From positions 212,379 to 276,378 of the forward strand of contig NZ_JBBPEU010000004.1 in assembly GCF_040225985.1 (NCBI RefSeq): DNA of 64,000 nucleotides, in the 5' to 3' direction. Below, piece after piece: positions 23,862 to 31,012 of the stretch. Position numbers and translations under genes: made by a program. Position 1 is the stretch's first letter; each line of letters opens with the position of its first letter. The notes beneath the pieces are model-generated. The model did not search any database, was not told the DNA's origin, and saw nothing but the letters and a program-made list of their open reading frames with translations. The stretch comes from Shimia sp040225985 (GTDB taxonomy: Bacteria; Pseudomonadota; Alphaproteobacteria; Rhodobacterales; Rhodobacteraceae).

Positions 23862-24851
23862 ATGAAAACCCTAGCAAAAACCCTTGGCGCCGCCGCGCTT
23901 GGCTTTGCAGCCAGCATGGCCCAGGCCGCCGATGACGTCACGCTTCAGCTGAAATGGGTCACCCAATCCCAGTTTGCCGGCTATTACGTCGCACAGGACA
24001 AAGGCTTTTACGAAGAAGAGGGCCTCAATGTCACTATCAAGCCCGGTGGCCCGGATATCGCCCCGACGCAGGTGATCGCAGGGGGCGGGGCCGATGTGAC
24101 CGTCGAATGGATGCCGGCCGCTTTGGCCGCGCGTGAAAAAGGTCTGCCTCTGGTCAACATCGCGCAGCCTTTCAAGTCGTCGGGCATGATGCTGACCTGC
24201 CGCAAGGATGCCGGCATCGCGTCGACCGACGATTTCAAGGGCAAGACCCTTGGTGTCTGGTTCTTCGGCAACGAATTCCCGTTCCTGAGTTGGATGAGCA
24301 AACTGGGCTACTCCACCGATGGCGGTGACGATGGCGTGACCGTGCTCAAGCAGGGCTTCAATGTGGACCCGATCCTGCAAGGCCAGGCCGCGTGTGTTTC
24401 GACCATGACGTATAACGAATACTGGCAGGTGATCGACGCGGGCCTGACCCCCGATGACCTCATGGTGTTCAAATACGAAGATCAGGGCGTCGCCACGCTT
24501 GAAGACGGTCTTTACGTTCTGGAAGAAAAGCTGGCCGATCCTGCCTTTGAGGACAAGATGGTTCGCTTCGTGCGGGCTTCGATGAAAGGTTGGAAATGGG
24601 CCGAGGAAAACCCTGAAGATGCCGCGATGATCGTTCTGGACAACGACGCCTCGGGCGCACAGACCGAAGAGCACCAGATCCGTATGATGGGCGAAGTGGC
24701 CAAGCTGACCGCAGGGTCGAATGGCGCACTGGATCCAGCCGATTACGAGCGTACGGTTGAAAGCCTGCTGTCCGGTGGTTCGGACCCTGTCATCACCAAG
24801 AAACCGGAAGGCGCATGGACCCATGCGATCACCGACAAGGCGCTGAACTAA
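23862..24851 (+). CDS. ABC importer substrate-binding protein (NMT1/THI5-like)
   Basis: A 329-residue periplasmic binding protein. The signal peptide is cleaved after about residue 22 (ASMAQA). The mature protein begins DDVTLQLKWVTQSQFAGYYV, the hallmark of the NMT1/THI5-like fold that binds pyrimidine-type ligands such as hydroxymethylpyrimidine precursors. GGGADVTVEWMPAALAA forms part of the ligand cleft. ATG 23862 follows AAGGAG; an earlier in-frame ATG at 23835 has no site and would lengthen the signal peptide. Its place downstream of hydA suggests a pyrimidine or its ring-reduced derivative as ligand. Confidence 0.9.
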   Translation: MKTLAKTLGAAALGFAASMAQAADDVTLQLKWVTQSQFAGYYVAQDKGFYEEEGLNVTIKPGGPDIAPTQVIAGGGADVTVEWMPAALAAREKGLPLVNIAQPFKSSGMMLTCRKDAGIASTDDFKGKTLGVWFFGNEFPFLSWMSKLGYSTDGGDDGVTVLKQGFNVDPILQGQAACVSTMTYNEYWQVIDAGLTPDDLMVFKYEDQGVATLEDGLYVLEEKLADPAFEDKMVRFVRASMKGWKWAEENPEDAAMIVLDNDASGAQTEEHQIRMMGEVAKLTAGSNGALDPADYERTVESLLSGGSDPVITKKPEGAWTHAITDKALN

Positions 24852-24880
24852 GCGTCAGACCGCGGGGAGCAACGCGGGGA

Positions 24881-24911
24881 TGGGCCAGGGGGAAACCTCT
24901 GGCCCATTTTT
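24881..24911 (+). terminator. Intrinsic terminator of the pydC-hydA-ABC operon
   Basis: TGGGCCAG (24881-24888) pairs perfectly with CTGGCCCA (24899-24906), followed by TTTTTG. It lies 29 bp after the binding-protein gene. Confidence 0.88.
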
Positions 24912-24982
24912 GTGGCAGGGGTTCCATTCGCGGGGGCGCTTCATATATAACGAAAAATGAATATATATGCGGAGTTTCAGAT

Positions 24983-25414
24983 ATGAGCGGCAAAAAACTG
25001 ACCTGTCTTGAGTGTGGGCAAGTGAACCGCGTGCCCGCGGACAAGCTGGGCGCAGGTCCCAAATGCGGCACCTGTGGGGCCGGATTGATGTCCCCCAAGG
25101 TGGCCGAAGTCGATTTGGCCACGCTGCAAAAGGCGGCGCGCCATGACGATGTGCCGCTTGTCGTGGATTTCTGGGCCCCATGGTGTGGCCCGTGTCGGCA
25201 GATGGCGCCTCAGTTCAAGCAGGCGGCGCAGGAGTTGAGCGGGCTGGCGCGTCTGGTCAAGCTGAACACCGAAGATCATCCACAGGCTGGCATGAAGTAC
25301 GGCATCCGTGGAATCCCGACCATGGCCGCCTTTGCCGGTGGGCGAGAAAAAGCCCGTCAATCCGGGGCAATGCCTGCGGCCAATATCGTGTCTTGGGTGC
25401 GCCAGAGCGTGTGA
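24983..25414 (+). CDS. trxC: Thioredoxin 2 (TrxC)
   Basis: A 143-residue thioredoxin with an N-terminal zinc-ribbon (C8, C11, C28, C31) and the active site WCGPC (C68, C71). This architecture defines TrxC, a cytoplasmic disulfide reductase linked to oxidative stress in E. coli. ATG 24983 is eight bases after GGAG; a longer frame overlaps the preceding terminator. The gene end is convergent with the flavoprotein gene and only one base separates them. Confidence 0.95.
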   Translation: MSGKKLTCLECGQVNRVPADKLGAGPKCGTCGAGLMSPKVAEVDLATLQKAARHDDVPLVVDFWAPWCGPCRQMAPQFKQAAQELSGLARLVKLNTEDHPQAGMKYGIRGIPTMAAFAGGREKARQSGAMPAANIVSWVRQSV

Positions 25415-25415
25415 T

Positions 25416-26567
25416 CTAGCGCCGGAAGCGGTTGAGCACGTAGCGAGGCAGGCGCCGCGCGACAGCCAACGCCAGTTCGGGATATTCCACCTCTCCGGCC
25501 AGAAGACGCATGTACATCATGCGTACGGTGCCCGAGCGCCGGAAGGTGCCTGTAAAGGCGCCTTGCCACCGGGGCGCGAAAATGATCCGTCGCAGCCGCC
25601 GCGCAATCCGCAAGGACCGATGCATCTCGCGCAGGGATGTCTTGTAGCGGTCCAGCGCGGTTGACGGGGCGTTGTCGGTCAGCGCGTCGATTGCGGCCTG
25701 CGCCGCCAGCTGACCGCTTTTCATGGCAAAGGCGATGCCCTCTCCGGTGATCGGATCGACCAGCCCCGCCGCATCCCCCGTCAACAGGATATTGTCGCGT
25801 CCGGGCGTCTCGCGGAAATCGCCAAAGGGCAGGTGGTGCCCCTTGAACCGCTTCTGGTCAGGGTCCAGCCCAAGGCTGTCCAGGTAGTCGGACATGCGCG
25901 CCTTCAGATCGGGGTTTGGGTCGCGTAATCCGCCCACGCCCACGGTGGTTGACCCCTGCTTGGGAAAAGACCAGCCATAGCCCCACGTCGCAGCAGCAAA
26001 ATCAATGCGCAAAGGGTGCTCGGCCGGGTTTTGTTCATCTGGCGTAGCCTCGATTTCAAGGCCAAAGCCGATGGTCTGCGTGTCGAACGCCTTGCCAAAC
26101 AGATGCCGTGCTGTGATCGAATTGACCCCGTCCGCCCCGATGATCACGCGCGCGCCAAATCGCGTGCCGTCGCGCAGCGTGACGCTGGTGTCGTCTATCC
26201 CGGAAATGGCGCGCCCTGTGAGGTCCGTGGCCCCGGCCGCACAGGCATGTTCGAACAGCGTATTGTCGAGGTCTTTGCGCATGGTCAGATTGAAAGCAGG
26301 CACGTCTTCAAGCCGGGCCAGTCGCACACCGTCATGCCAGAACTCGATCGCATCGCGCGTCACGGTACAGCTGGGATCAAAGGGGCGGCCGAAAATCTCT
26401 TGGTAGTAGGTCCGGCTGCGCCCCGTAAACAGCCCGCCACACAGCTTGTCACGCGGAAAACGCGCCTTGTCGAGCAACCCCACGCGCAGGCCCGATTTCG
26501 CCGCCCAGCACGCCGCCGCACTGCCCGCCGGTCCGGCACCGATCACGAGGATGTCGAAATTCTGCAT
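25416..26567 (-). CDS. Geranylgeranyl-reductase-family FAD oxidoreductase
   Basis: A 383-residue flavoprotein. The FAD motif GAGPAGSAAA is at residues 11-20, the motif DKARFPRDKLCGG around 34-46 and the second FAD motif GDAAGLVDPITGEGIAFAMKSG in the C-terminal third. This pattern defines the geranylgeranyl reductase/ChlP family. In phototrophs such enzymes reduce the chlorophyll tail, but no photosynthesis genes are in the window and many non-phototrophs carry related proteins that hydrogenate isoprenoid or lipid chains. The precise substrate is unknown. It is divergent from the thioesterase gene, about 86 bp apart. Confidence 0.82.
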   Translation of the reverse strand: MQNFDILVIGAGPAGSAAACWAAKSGLRVGLLDKARFPRDKLCGGLFTGRSRTYYQEIFGRPFDPSCTVTRDAIEFWHDGVRLARLEDVPAFNLTMRKDLDNTLFEHACAAGATDLTGRAISGIDDTSVTLRDGTRFGARVIIGADGVNSITARHLFGKAFDTQTIGFGLEIEATPDEQNPAEHPLRIDFAAATWGYGWSFPKQGSTTVGVGGLRDPNPDLKARMSDYLDSLGLDPDQKRFKGHHLPFGDFRETPGRDNILLTGDAAGLVDPITGEGIAFAMKSGQLAAQAAIDALTDNAPSTALDRYKTSLREMHRSLRIARRLRRIIFAPRWQGAFTGTFRRSGTVRMMYMRLLAGEVEYPELALAVARRLPRYVLNRFRR

Positions 26568-26653
26568 GGCCTACCTTTCGTCCCCGTGCTTCTACCAGCT
26601 TTTCGCTCGCAATCCAGCAGGTTAGGATGGGTCAAAGACAAGAGGATCGTGTC

Positions 26654-27046
26654 ATGACAGAAGAAATCTATCCCAGCGGAGAGGCGACCTTGCGCACCGT
26701 GGCCATGCCGTCGGATGTGAATGTCAACGGAGACATATTCGGGGGCTGGGTTCTGGCGCAGATGGACATTGCCAGCGGTATAATCGCGGCGCAACGGGCG
26801 CAGGGGCGCGTGACCACCGTGGCGGTTGATGCGATGAAGTTCATCCGCCCCGTCGCCGTGGGGGATATCCTCTGCGTCTGGGCTTGGGTCGAACGGATCG
26901 GGCGCAGTTCGATGGGGATCCGCATCGAAGCTTGGGTCGTCCGCCATCGCAATCGGGCCAAGGAAAAGGTGACCGAGGCGGTGTTCACCTATGTGGCGAT
27001 TGACGAAGAGGGCAAGCCACGTCCGGTTCCGCCAGAGGCGTCCTAG
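26654..27046 (+). CDS. yciA: YciA-type acyl-CoA thioesterase
   Basis: A 130-residue hot-dog-fold thioesterase that hydrolyses short to medium acyl-CoA esters. The N-terminal half closely follows E. coli YciA: LRTVAMPSDVNVNGDIFGGW, with the catalytic Asp in NGDIFGGW, then MKFIRPVAVGD. ATG 26654 is preceded by AGAGGA. The C-terminal YVAIDEEGKPRPVP is also family-typical. It is convergent with the sugar transferase and the two genes overlap by four bases. Confidence 0.93.
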   Translation: MTEEIYPSGEATLRTVAMPSDVNVNGDIFGGWVLAQMDIASGIIAAQRAQGRVTTVAVDAMKFIRPVAVGDILCVWAWVERIGRSSMGIRIEAWVVRHRNRAKEKVTEAVFTYVAIDEEGKPRPVPPEAS

Positions 27047-27636
27047 TTAAAAATCTTGCCGATTGTGCGCAGGATCAGTGAGAGGTCGGTGAAAAAACCC
27101 TGCTGGTCGGCATATTTGCGGATGTAGACGGCTTTTTCCGGCAGCACCTGTTCGAGATAAGCGCGTTCGGGGTCATCGCTATTCGCGATCAGGCTACTTT
27201 CGTCGATATATTCGAGCGAGGCAAAGTCGGTGATTCCGGGACGCAGGCCTGCCATAACCTCTTGCAGGTCGGGCGGGTATTGCGCGAACAGATGAGGAAC
27301 CTCGGGGCGCGGGCCGACCATGCTCATCTGTCCGAACAGGACGTTGACCAACTGCGGCAACTCATCCAGCTTGGTTTTGCGCAAAAACCGGCCGCTCTGG
27401 GTGATGCGATTGTCCTCCCCCGTTGTGATCGCGCTGTCATTCCCATGTGGCCGGTTACGCATGCTGCGGAATTTGAAAATGCGAAAGGTCTTGCGGTCCT
27501 TCCCGACGCGTTCTTGCCGGAAAAAGATGGGCCGTCCGTCATCGATCAGAATGAACAGGGCCGCACCGATCAGAAGGGGTGAAAACACCACAAGGCCAAA
27601 TAGTGAGGAAAGAATGTCGAATATGCGCTTCAGCAC
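27043..27636 (-). CDS. Bacterial sugar transferase (initiating phosphoglycosyltransferase)
   Basis: A 197-residue monotopic phosphoglycosyltransferase of the PglC/WbaP C-terminal type, which loads a sugar phosphate onto undecaprenyl phosphate to start a surface glycan. An N-terminal membrane segment (FDILSSLFGLVVFSPLLIG) precedes the cytoplasmic motifs FRQERVG, FKFRSM, KLDELPQLVNVL and MSMVGPRPE. The start is a GTG at 27636 overlapping the end of the aminotransferase gene by seven bases; a longer frame would overlap it fully. Together they form a two-gene unit. Confidence 0.88.
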   Translation of the reverse strand: MLKRIFDILSSLFGLVVFSPLLIGAALFILIDDGRPIFFRQERVGKDRKTFRIFKFRSMRNRPHGNDSAITTGEDNRITQSGRFLRKTKLDELPQLVNVLFGQMSMVGPRPEVPHLFAQYPPDLQEVMAGLRPGITDFASLEYIDESSLIANSDDPERAYLEQVLPEKAVYIRKYADQQGFFTDLSLILRTIGKIFN

Positions 27637-28775
27637 GCCAGGGCCTCTTTCAGGGCACCAACCACCTCGTCCACCTCGGCGCGGGACATAGTCGGAAACA
27701 GCGGCAGGGTCAGGCATCCTTCGAAATAGGCATCGGCGGCTGGATAGCCCTCGTGCGCAAGGATCGCCGCCCCGGACCAGTAGGTCAGCTTATGCAGCGG
27801 CGTGTAATGCACCGAGTACCCGATCTGGCGGGCTGCGAACAACTCGGTCACCTGCCGGCGCGCTTCGAGCCCGCCATGCAGGCGCACCGGATAGATGTGC
27901 CACGAATGGGTGTCTTCCGATGACGGGCGCGGTGGCAGGTCAAGCGGCAACCCCTGCAAAGCGGCGTCATACCAACCTGCGGCTCTTGTCCGGCCCAGTC
28001 GCATCGCGTCCACGTGGGCCAGTTGGTGCCGTCCAAGCGCAGCCGCGAAATCGGTCATGTTGTATTTGAACCCGGCCTCGATCACGTCATAGCGCCATTG
28101 GTCGTTTCGCGTGGTGAAACGCGCAAAGGAATCCCGGTCGATGCCATGGGTGCGCATGGTGCGAATACGGGCGGCAACGGCCGTGTCCCGCGTGACAACC
28201 ATGCCGCCTTCTCCGGTGGTCATGGTCTTGTTCGCATAGAAGCTGAACACCGCCACGTCCGAGGCAAAAGACCCGATATGTTTTGGACCGATCCGGGACG
28301 GGATGGCGTGGGCCGCGTCCTCGATCAGGGGAATGCCGCGCGCCGCACAGGTCTCGGCCAGATCGGTCAGGTCAACGGGATAGCCGCCGAAATGCACGAA
28401 CATGACCGCCTTGGTGCGCGGGCTCAGCGCGGCTGTGACCTTGTCCAGATCCGCCCCCAGCGTGTTCGGATCCATATCCACCAGAACGACGCGCGCGCCA
28501 AGGTAAGCGGCAACTTCTGCCGTGGCGGTAAAGGTCAGGGTCGGCACGATGACCTCGTCACCGGGTCCAACACCCACCGCCTCAAGTGCAAGATGCAGTC
28601 CGGCGGTGGCCGAGTTGACGGTCACGGCATGGGTTTCACCCCCGACATAGCTGGCAAATTCCGCCTCGAATGCCGCGCATTGGGGGCCGGATGTCAGCCA
28701 GCCCGAGCGCAGCACATCGGCCACGGTGTTTACGGCATCTTCGGAGAGGTCGGGGCGGAAAAAGGGTACGGGCAT
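27630..28775 (-). CDS. DegT/DnrJ/EryC1/StrS aminotransferase
   Basis: A 381-residue PLP-dependent sugar aminotransferase, predicted to aminate a nucleotide-linked keto sugar. Key segments are GWLTSGPQ, NSATAGLHLAL, DAAHAIPS and the cofactor lysine in FYANKTMTTGEGG. An ATG at 28784 sits directly on GGAG with no spacing, so ATG 28775, nine bases from GGAG, is preferred. The gene feeds into the sugar transferase behind it, suggesting that an amino sugar is the first residue of a surface polysaccharide or a protein glycan. No other glycan genes surround the pair. Confidence 0.9.
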   Translation of the reverse strand: MPVPFFRPDLSEDAVNTVADVLRSGWLTSGPQCAAFEAEFASYVGGETHAVTVNSATAGLHLALEAVGVGPGDEVIVPTLTFTATAEVAAYLGARVVLVDMDPNTLGADLDKVTAALSPRTKAVMFVHFGGYPVDLTDLAETCAARGIPLIEDAAHAIPSRIGPKHIGSFASDVAVFSFYANKTMTTGEGGMVVTRDTAVAARIRTMRTHGIDRDSFARFTTRNDQWRYDVIEAGFKYNMTDFAAALGRHQLAHVDAMRLGRTRAAGWYDAALQGLPLDLPPRPSSEDTHSWHIYPVRLHGGLEARRQVTELFAARQIGYSVHYTPLHKLTYWSGAAILAHEGYPAADAYFEGCLTLPLFPTMSRAEVDEVVGALKEALAC

Positions 28776-28922
28776 GCGTTGCATCTCCGGGGGTGGGAGT
28801 CTGCCGATAACCTAACTGAATGCATGTGCGGGTGCACCCCGTTTGTGCGGGCTTGTTCTGTTTTCGTTGTAGAGGAAGGGGAATGTCTGCGGCGAAAGGG
28901 GACGGGAACGCCGCAGACATTT

Positions 28923-29171
28923 TCAGTATCCAGCAGCCTGTCTTGTGGCTGCGGGGTCATGGCTGTCGGCCTCGTCACCGGGGGGCGCGGTCAGCGCGTG
29001 GCGAGCAGTGTCCAACAGCCAGAGGAAGAGGAAAAAGGCAATTGGATAGCCGACAGCAAAGCCGAGATAGGTCGTAACCGCCTGCAAGACGCCATTTTCC
29101 AGAACCACGATCTGAACAGCGGCCATGAAAAGGCCGATCATGCTGCAGATGAAGATCAAAACAATGGCCAT
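28923..29171 (-). CDS. Small membrane protein, function unknown
   Basis: An 82-residue protein with two predicted membrane helices (MAIVLIFICSMIGLFMAAVQ and, after a short loop, LGFAVGYPIAFFLFLWLL) and a polar C-terminal tail. I do not recognise a family. ATG 29171 is chosen because AGGAGG lies five bases upstream; a longer frame to 29303 lacks a site. It is divergent from the DUF2892-like gene, and the 336-bp shared intergenic region carries a long inverted repeat, so the two may be co-regulated. Confidence 0.7.
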   Translation of the reverse strand: MAIVLIFICSMIGLFMAAVQIVVLENGVLQAVTTYLGFAVGYPIAFFLFLWLLDTARHALTAPPGDEADSHDPAATRQAAGY

Positions 29172-29507
29172 CAAAGCCTCCTGCCTTCGACGCGGGGACA
29201 GATGCGTCGTTCCTGTGTGTCCAAGCCACCAGCAGAATGCGTCAACAATAAGGCGCCCCTGCGGCGTGAATTGGTCAGTCCGTGAATGAGCGGTTTTCCG
29301 CAACTTCGCAGCCAGAAGTTAACCTAGGGTAAATTTCTTTGAGGGCCAGAGGAAAATTGTCCGTTTTGTACAACCTCTGGGGCGGGATTGTACAAAACGG
29401 TCAGGGGTGATCAAAAAGCATTCTTTTTATTGAATGTGTTTTCGAAATATCGTAAACCACCCTGGAACACGCCGCGCCGCCGCGGCCACCAGATAAGGAA
29501 GTTTCTC
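29172..29507. other. 336-bp divergent intergenic region
   Basis: No credible gene. It lies between two small membrane-protein genes that read away from each other, so it should hold both promoters. The only strong structure is the inverted repeat at 29361-29400. Confidence 0.6.
29361..29400. promoter_or_regulatory. Perfect 13-bp inverted repeat with nested TTGTACAA palindromes
   Basis: CCGTTTTGTACAA at 29361-29373 is mirrored exactly by TTGTACAAAACGG at 29388-29400, with a 14-bp spacer. Each arm itself contains the 8-bp palindrome TTGTACAA, so the site looks like two operators 24 bp apart, and could also fold as RNA. It is 108 bp upstream of the DUF2892-like gene. I cannot assign a regulator. 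Confidence 0.75.
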
Positions 29508-29708
29508 ATGTCTCTTGATCGCACCGTCATGGCCTTCGCCGGTTTCATGGTCCTGCTGAGCGTCGTGCTCACCGTTTATGTGTCACCGCTGTGGATGTGG
29601 TTCACGGTCTTCATCGGCGCCAACCTGATCCAGTCGGCCTTTACCGGATTTTGCCCCGCAGCCATCATCTTCAAAAAGCTGGGCGTGAAAGAAGGCACCG
29701 CGTTTTAA
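29508..29708 (+). CDS. DUF2892-like small membrane protein (YgaP membrane-domain type)
   Basis: A 66-residue protein with two membrane helices (TVMAFAGFMVLLSVVLTVYV and WMWFTVFIGANLIQSAF) and the family signature GFCPAAIIFKKLG, including C48. Related domains form the membrane part of YgaP-type rhodaneses and occur alone next to sulfur-handling genes. AAGGAA precedes ATG 29508 at seven bases; a longer frame back to 29388 would run through the inverted repeat. It is followed by a probable terminator. Confidence 0.82.
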   Translation: MSLDRTVMAFAGFMVLLSVVLTVYVSPLWMWFTVFIGANLIQSAFTGFCPAAIIFKKLGVKEGTAF

Positions 29709-29731
29709 GCGAACCGACACCTGAATTGGAA

Positions 29732-29758
29732 AGGCCCTGCCAGTTGGTGGGGCTTTTT
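29732..29758 (+). terminator. Probable terminator after the DUF2892-like gene
   Basis: GGCCCTGCC and GGTGGGGC can pair with two wobble pairs around AGTT, followed by TTTTTT. It lies about 25 bp after the stop codon. Confidence 0.65.
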
Positions 29759-29797
29759 TGTTGGGAGAGTTTTAACCTTTGCCAGCGATGATCGGGT

Positions 29798-30373
29798 ATG
29801 TCCCGGCATCTGCGCTCCAAGGTCTGCCCATTTTCTTCACCGTCGCGCTGACATAGCGGGGTGGACGGTTGTTGGTGGGCGAGGTCGGGATATTGCGAGA
29901 GGCCGTCCGCGTGACGCGGGCGCGCCCGCTGTTCGAAATTGATGCGTGAGTCGTGTTGCCGAACGACATGCAGGCGGTGTGTCGGTTGCCGGAGGGGGAT
30001 GGGAACTCTTCGCACCGTTGTGATGCTATCAAGGCGCAGTTTGCAAAAATGTGCGCCGCATGGTGGGGTGCAAAACCGGCCTACAACAGACGGGTCGCGT
30101 GGGTAGCGCGTCCTATCGAGTTGGACAGACTGTGAAACGCGCGAAGCAGGATGCCGACGTCTGGAACGCCGGGTCTGAGAACACCAGATCCGAGACGCGG
30201 ATGATTACGCGGCCCGTATCCGGTATTGCTGGTCCAATCCGGTGAAACACGGATTGGTCCCCCGCGCGGTGGCTTGGCCCTATTCCTCGCTTCACCGAGA
30301 TATCCGTTTGGGGCAGGTCGAACCGGAGTTTACCGGAGAAAAGGCGGCCGGGCATTGTGAGGAATCTATGTAG
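29798..30373 (+). pseudogene. Decayed REP-associated tyrosine transposase (RAYT)
   Basis: Reading across frames recovers most of a RAYT/TnpA-REP protein: MSRHLRSK, then LPIFFTVALT, LLVGEVGILREAVRVTRARP, FEIDA-stop-VVLPNDMQAVCRLPEGD, IKAQFAKM, DVW, EHQIRDADDYAARIRYCWSN and NPVKHGLVPRAVAWPYSSLH. Stops interrupt at 29854, 29947 (TGA where the family has TGG, Trp) and 30176 (again Trp in the family). At least three frame changes are needed. The His-x-His of the family (DHxH) is replaced by NDMQ, so the enzyme is dead. The C-terminus ends at TAG 30371-30373. I see no obvious flanking REP palindromes. Confidence 0.82.
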
Positions 30374-30405
30374 AGTCGGCTGGCAACCTACCTGTGGCTG
30401 GTTCG

Positions 30406-30847
30406 TTACTCTGTCAATTTTCTCAGTTTCGATTGATCCAAGAGTTTCGCGAATTCCTGCATATATTTGTTAACAGATCTATTTTGCATCAACTCGACTG
30501 CAGCCATCTGTCCCACCGCTGAAAACGCTGCTTCCCAAGCTTGAGCCCCGTTTTCCTTGAACGCCTGTTTCGATTCTTCAAAACAGCGGTCGGCCAATAG
30601 TGCTTCGACCAAGTCTGCCATTTTTCTGTTTAGTGAGTCAGCGGTTCCCTGAGTGAGGGAAACCACCTTGCCAGCATCCGGATGTTTCGAAGAGTGACGA
30701 GCTCCATTGTGCCATGTCGATGCGATCCAGATCTGTTGTTTGCTTGACCAGGCGGTCTGACATCTTGGCTGAGGCAGGTTCTGCAATCGCTTCTTTACAA
30801 AATACAAAAACCGCAGCGGTTAAGATCGATGGAAAAAGCTGATTCAT
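30406..30847 (-). pseudogene. Frameshifted secreted protein of unknown family
   Basis: On the minus strand ATG 30847 opens a frame with a signal-peptide-like N-terminus (MNQLFPSILTAAVFVF, then EPASA) that ends at 30638. An overlapping frame (open from 30807) continues to 30406 with an alpha-helical, coherent C-terminus (ADSLNRKMADLVEALLADRC and later MQEFAKLLDQSKLRKLTE). A single frame change between about 30640 and 30800 would join them into a secreted protein of roughly 145 residues. The DNA is visibly AT-richer than its surroundings. It could be a real frameshift mutation, a sequencing error, or two unrelated frames. No family recognised. Confidence 0.45.
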
Positions 30848-30978
30848 GGTTTCGCCTGTAGCTTTGGAAATAAGATACGTGCAGCCATGGGAAACAATGC
30901 GCGTGAAATATCTCCTTGCAGTGTGGTTTATTCTAGTTTGTGTGCAAGGTTTGTTACGCCATTGCATTGCCAGACGAC

Positions 30979-31008
30979 AAAAAAAGGGCGGCCCTTGAGC
31001 CGCCCTTT
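30979..31008 (-). terminator. Intrinsic terminator of ettA
   Basis: On the minus strand AAAGGGCGGC and GCCGCCCTTT form a strong hairpin followed by a run of seven T. It lies just beyond the ettA stop. A shorter T-run on the other side may make it work in both directions. Confidence 0.88.
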
Positions 31009-31012
31009 TGAA

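Noticed and set aside
29671..30032. Two short minus-strand frames and a plus-strand frame in the RAYT region
   Set aside because: They are explained by the decayed transposase read on the plus strand; their own peptides match nothing I know.
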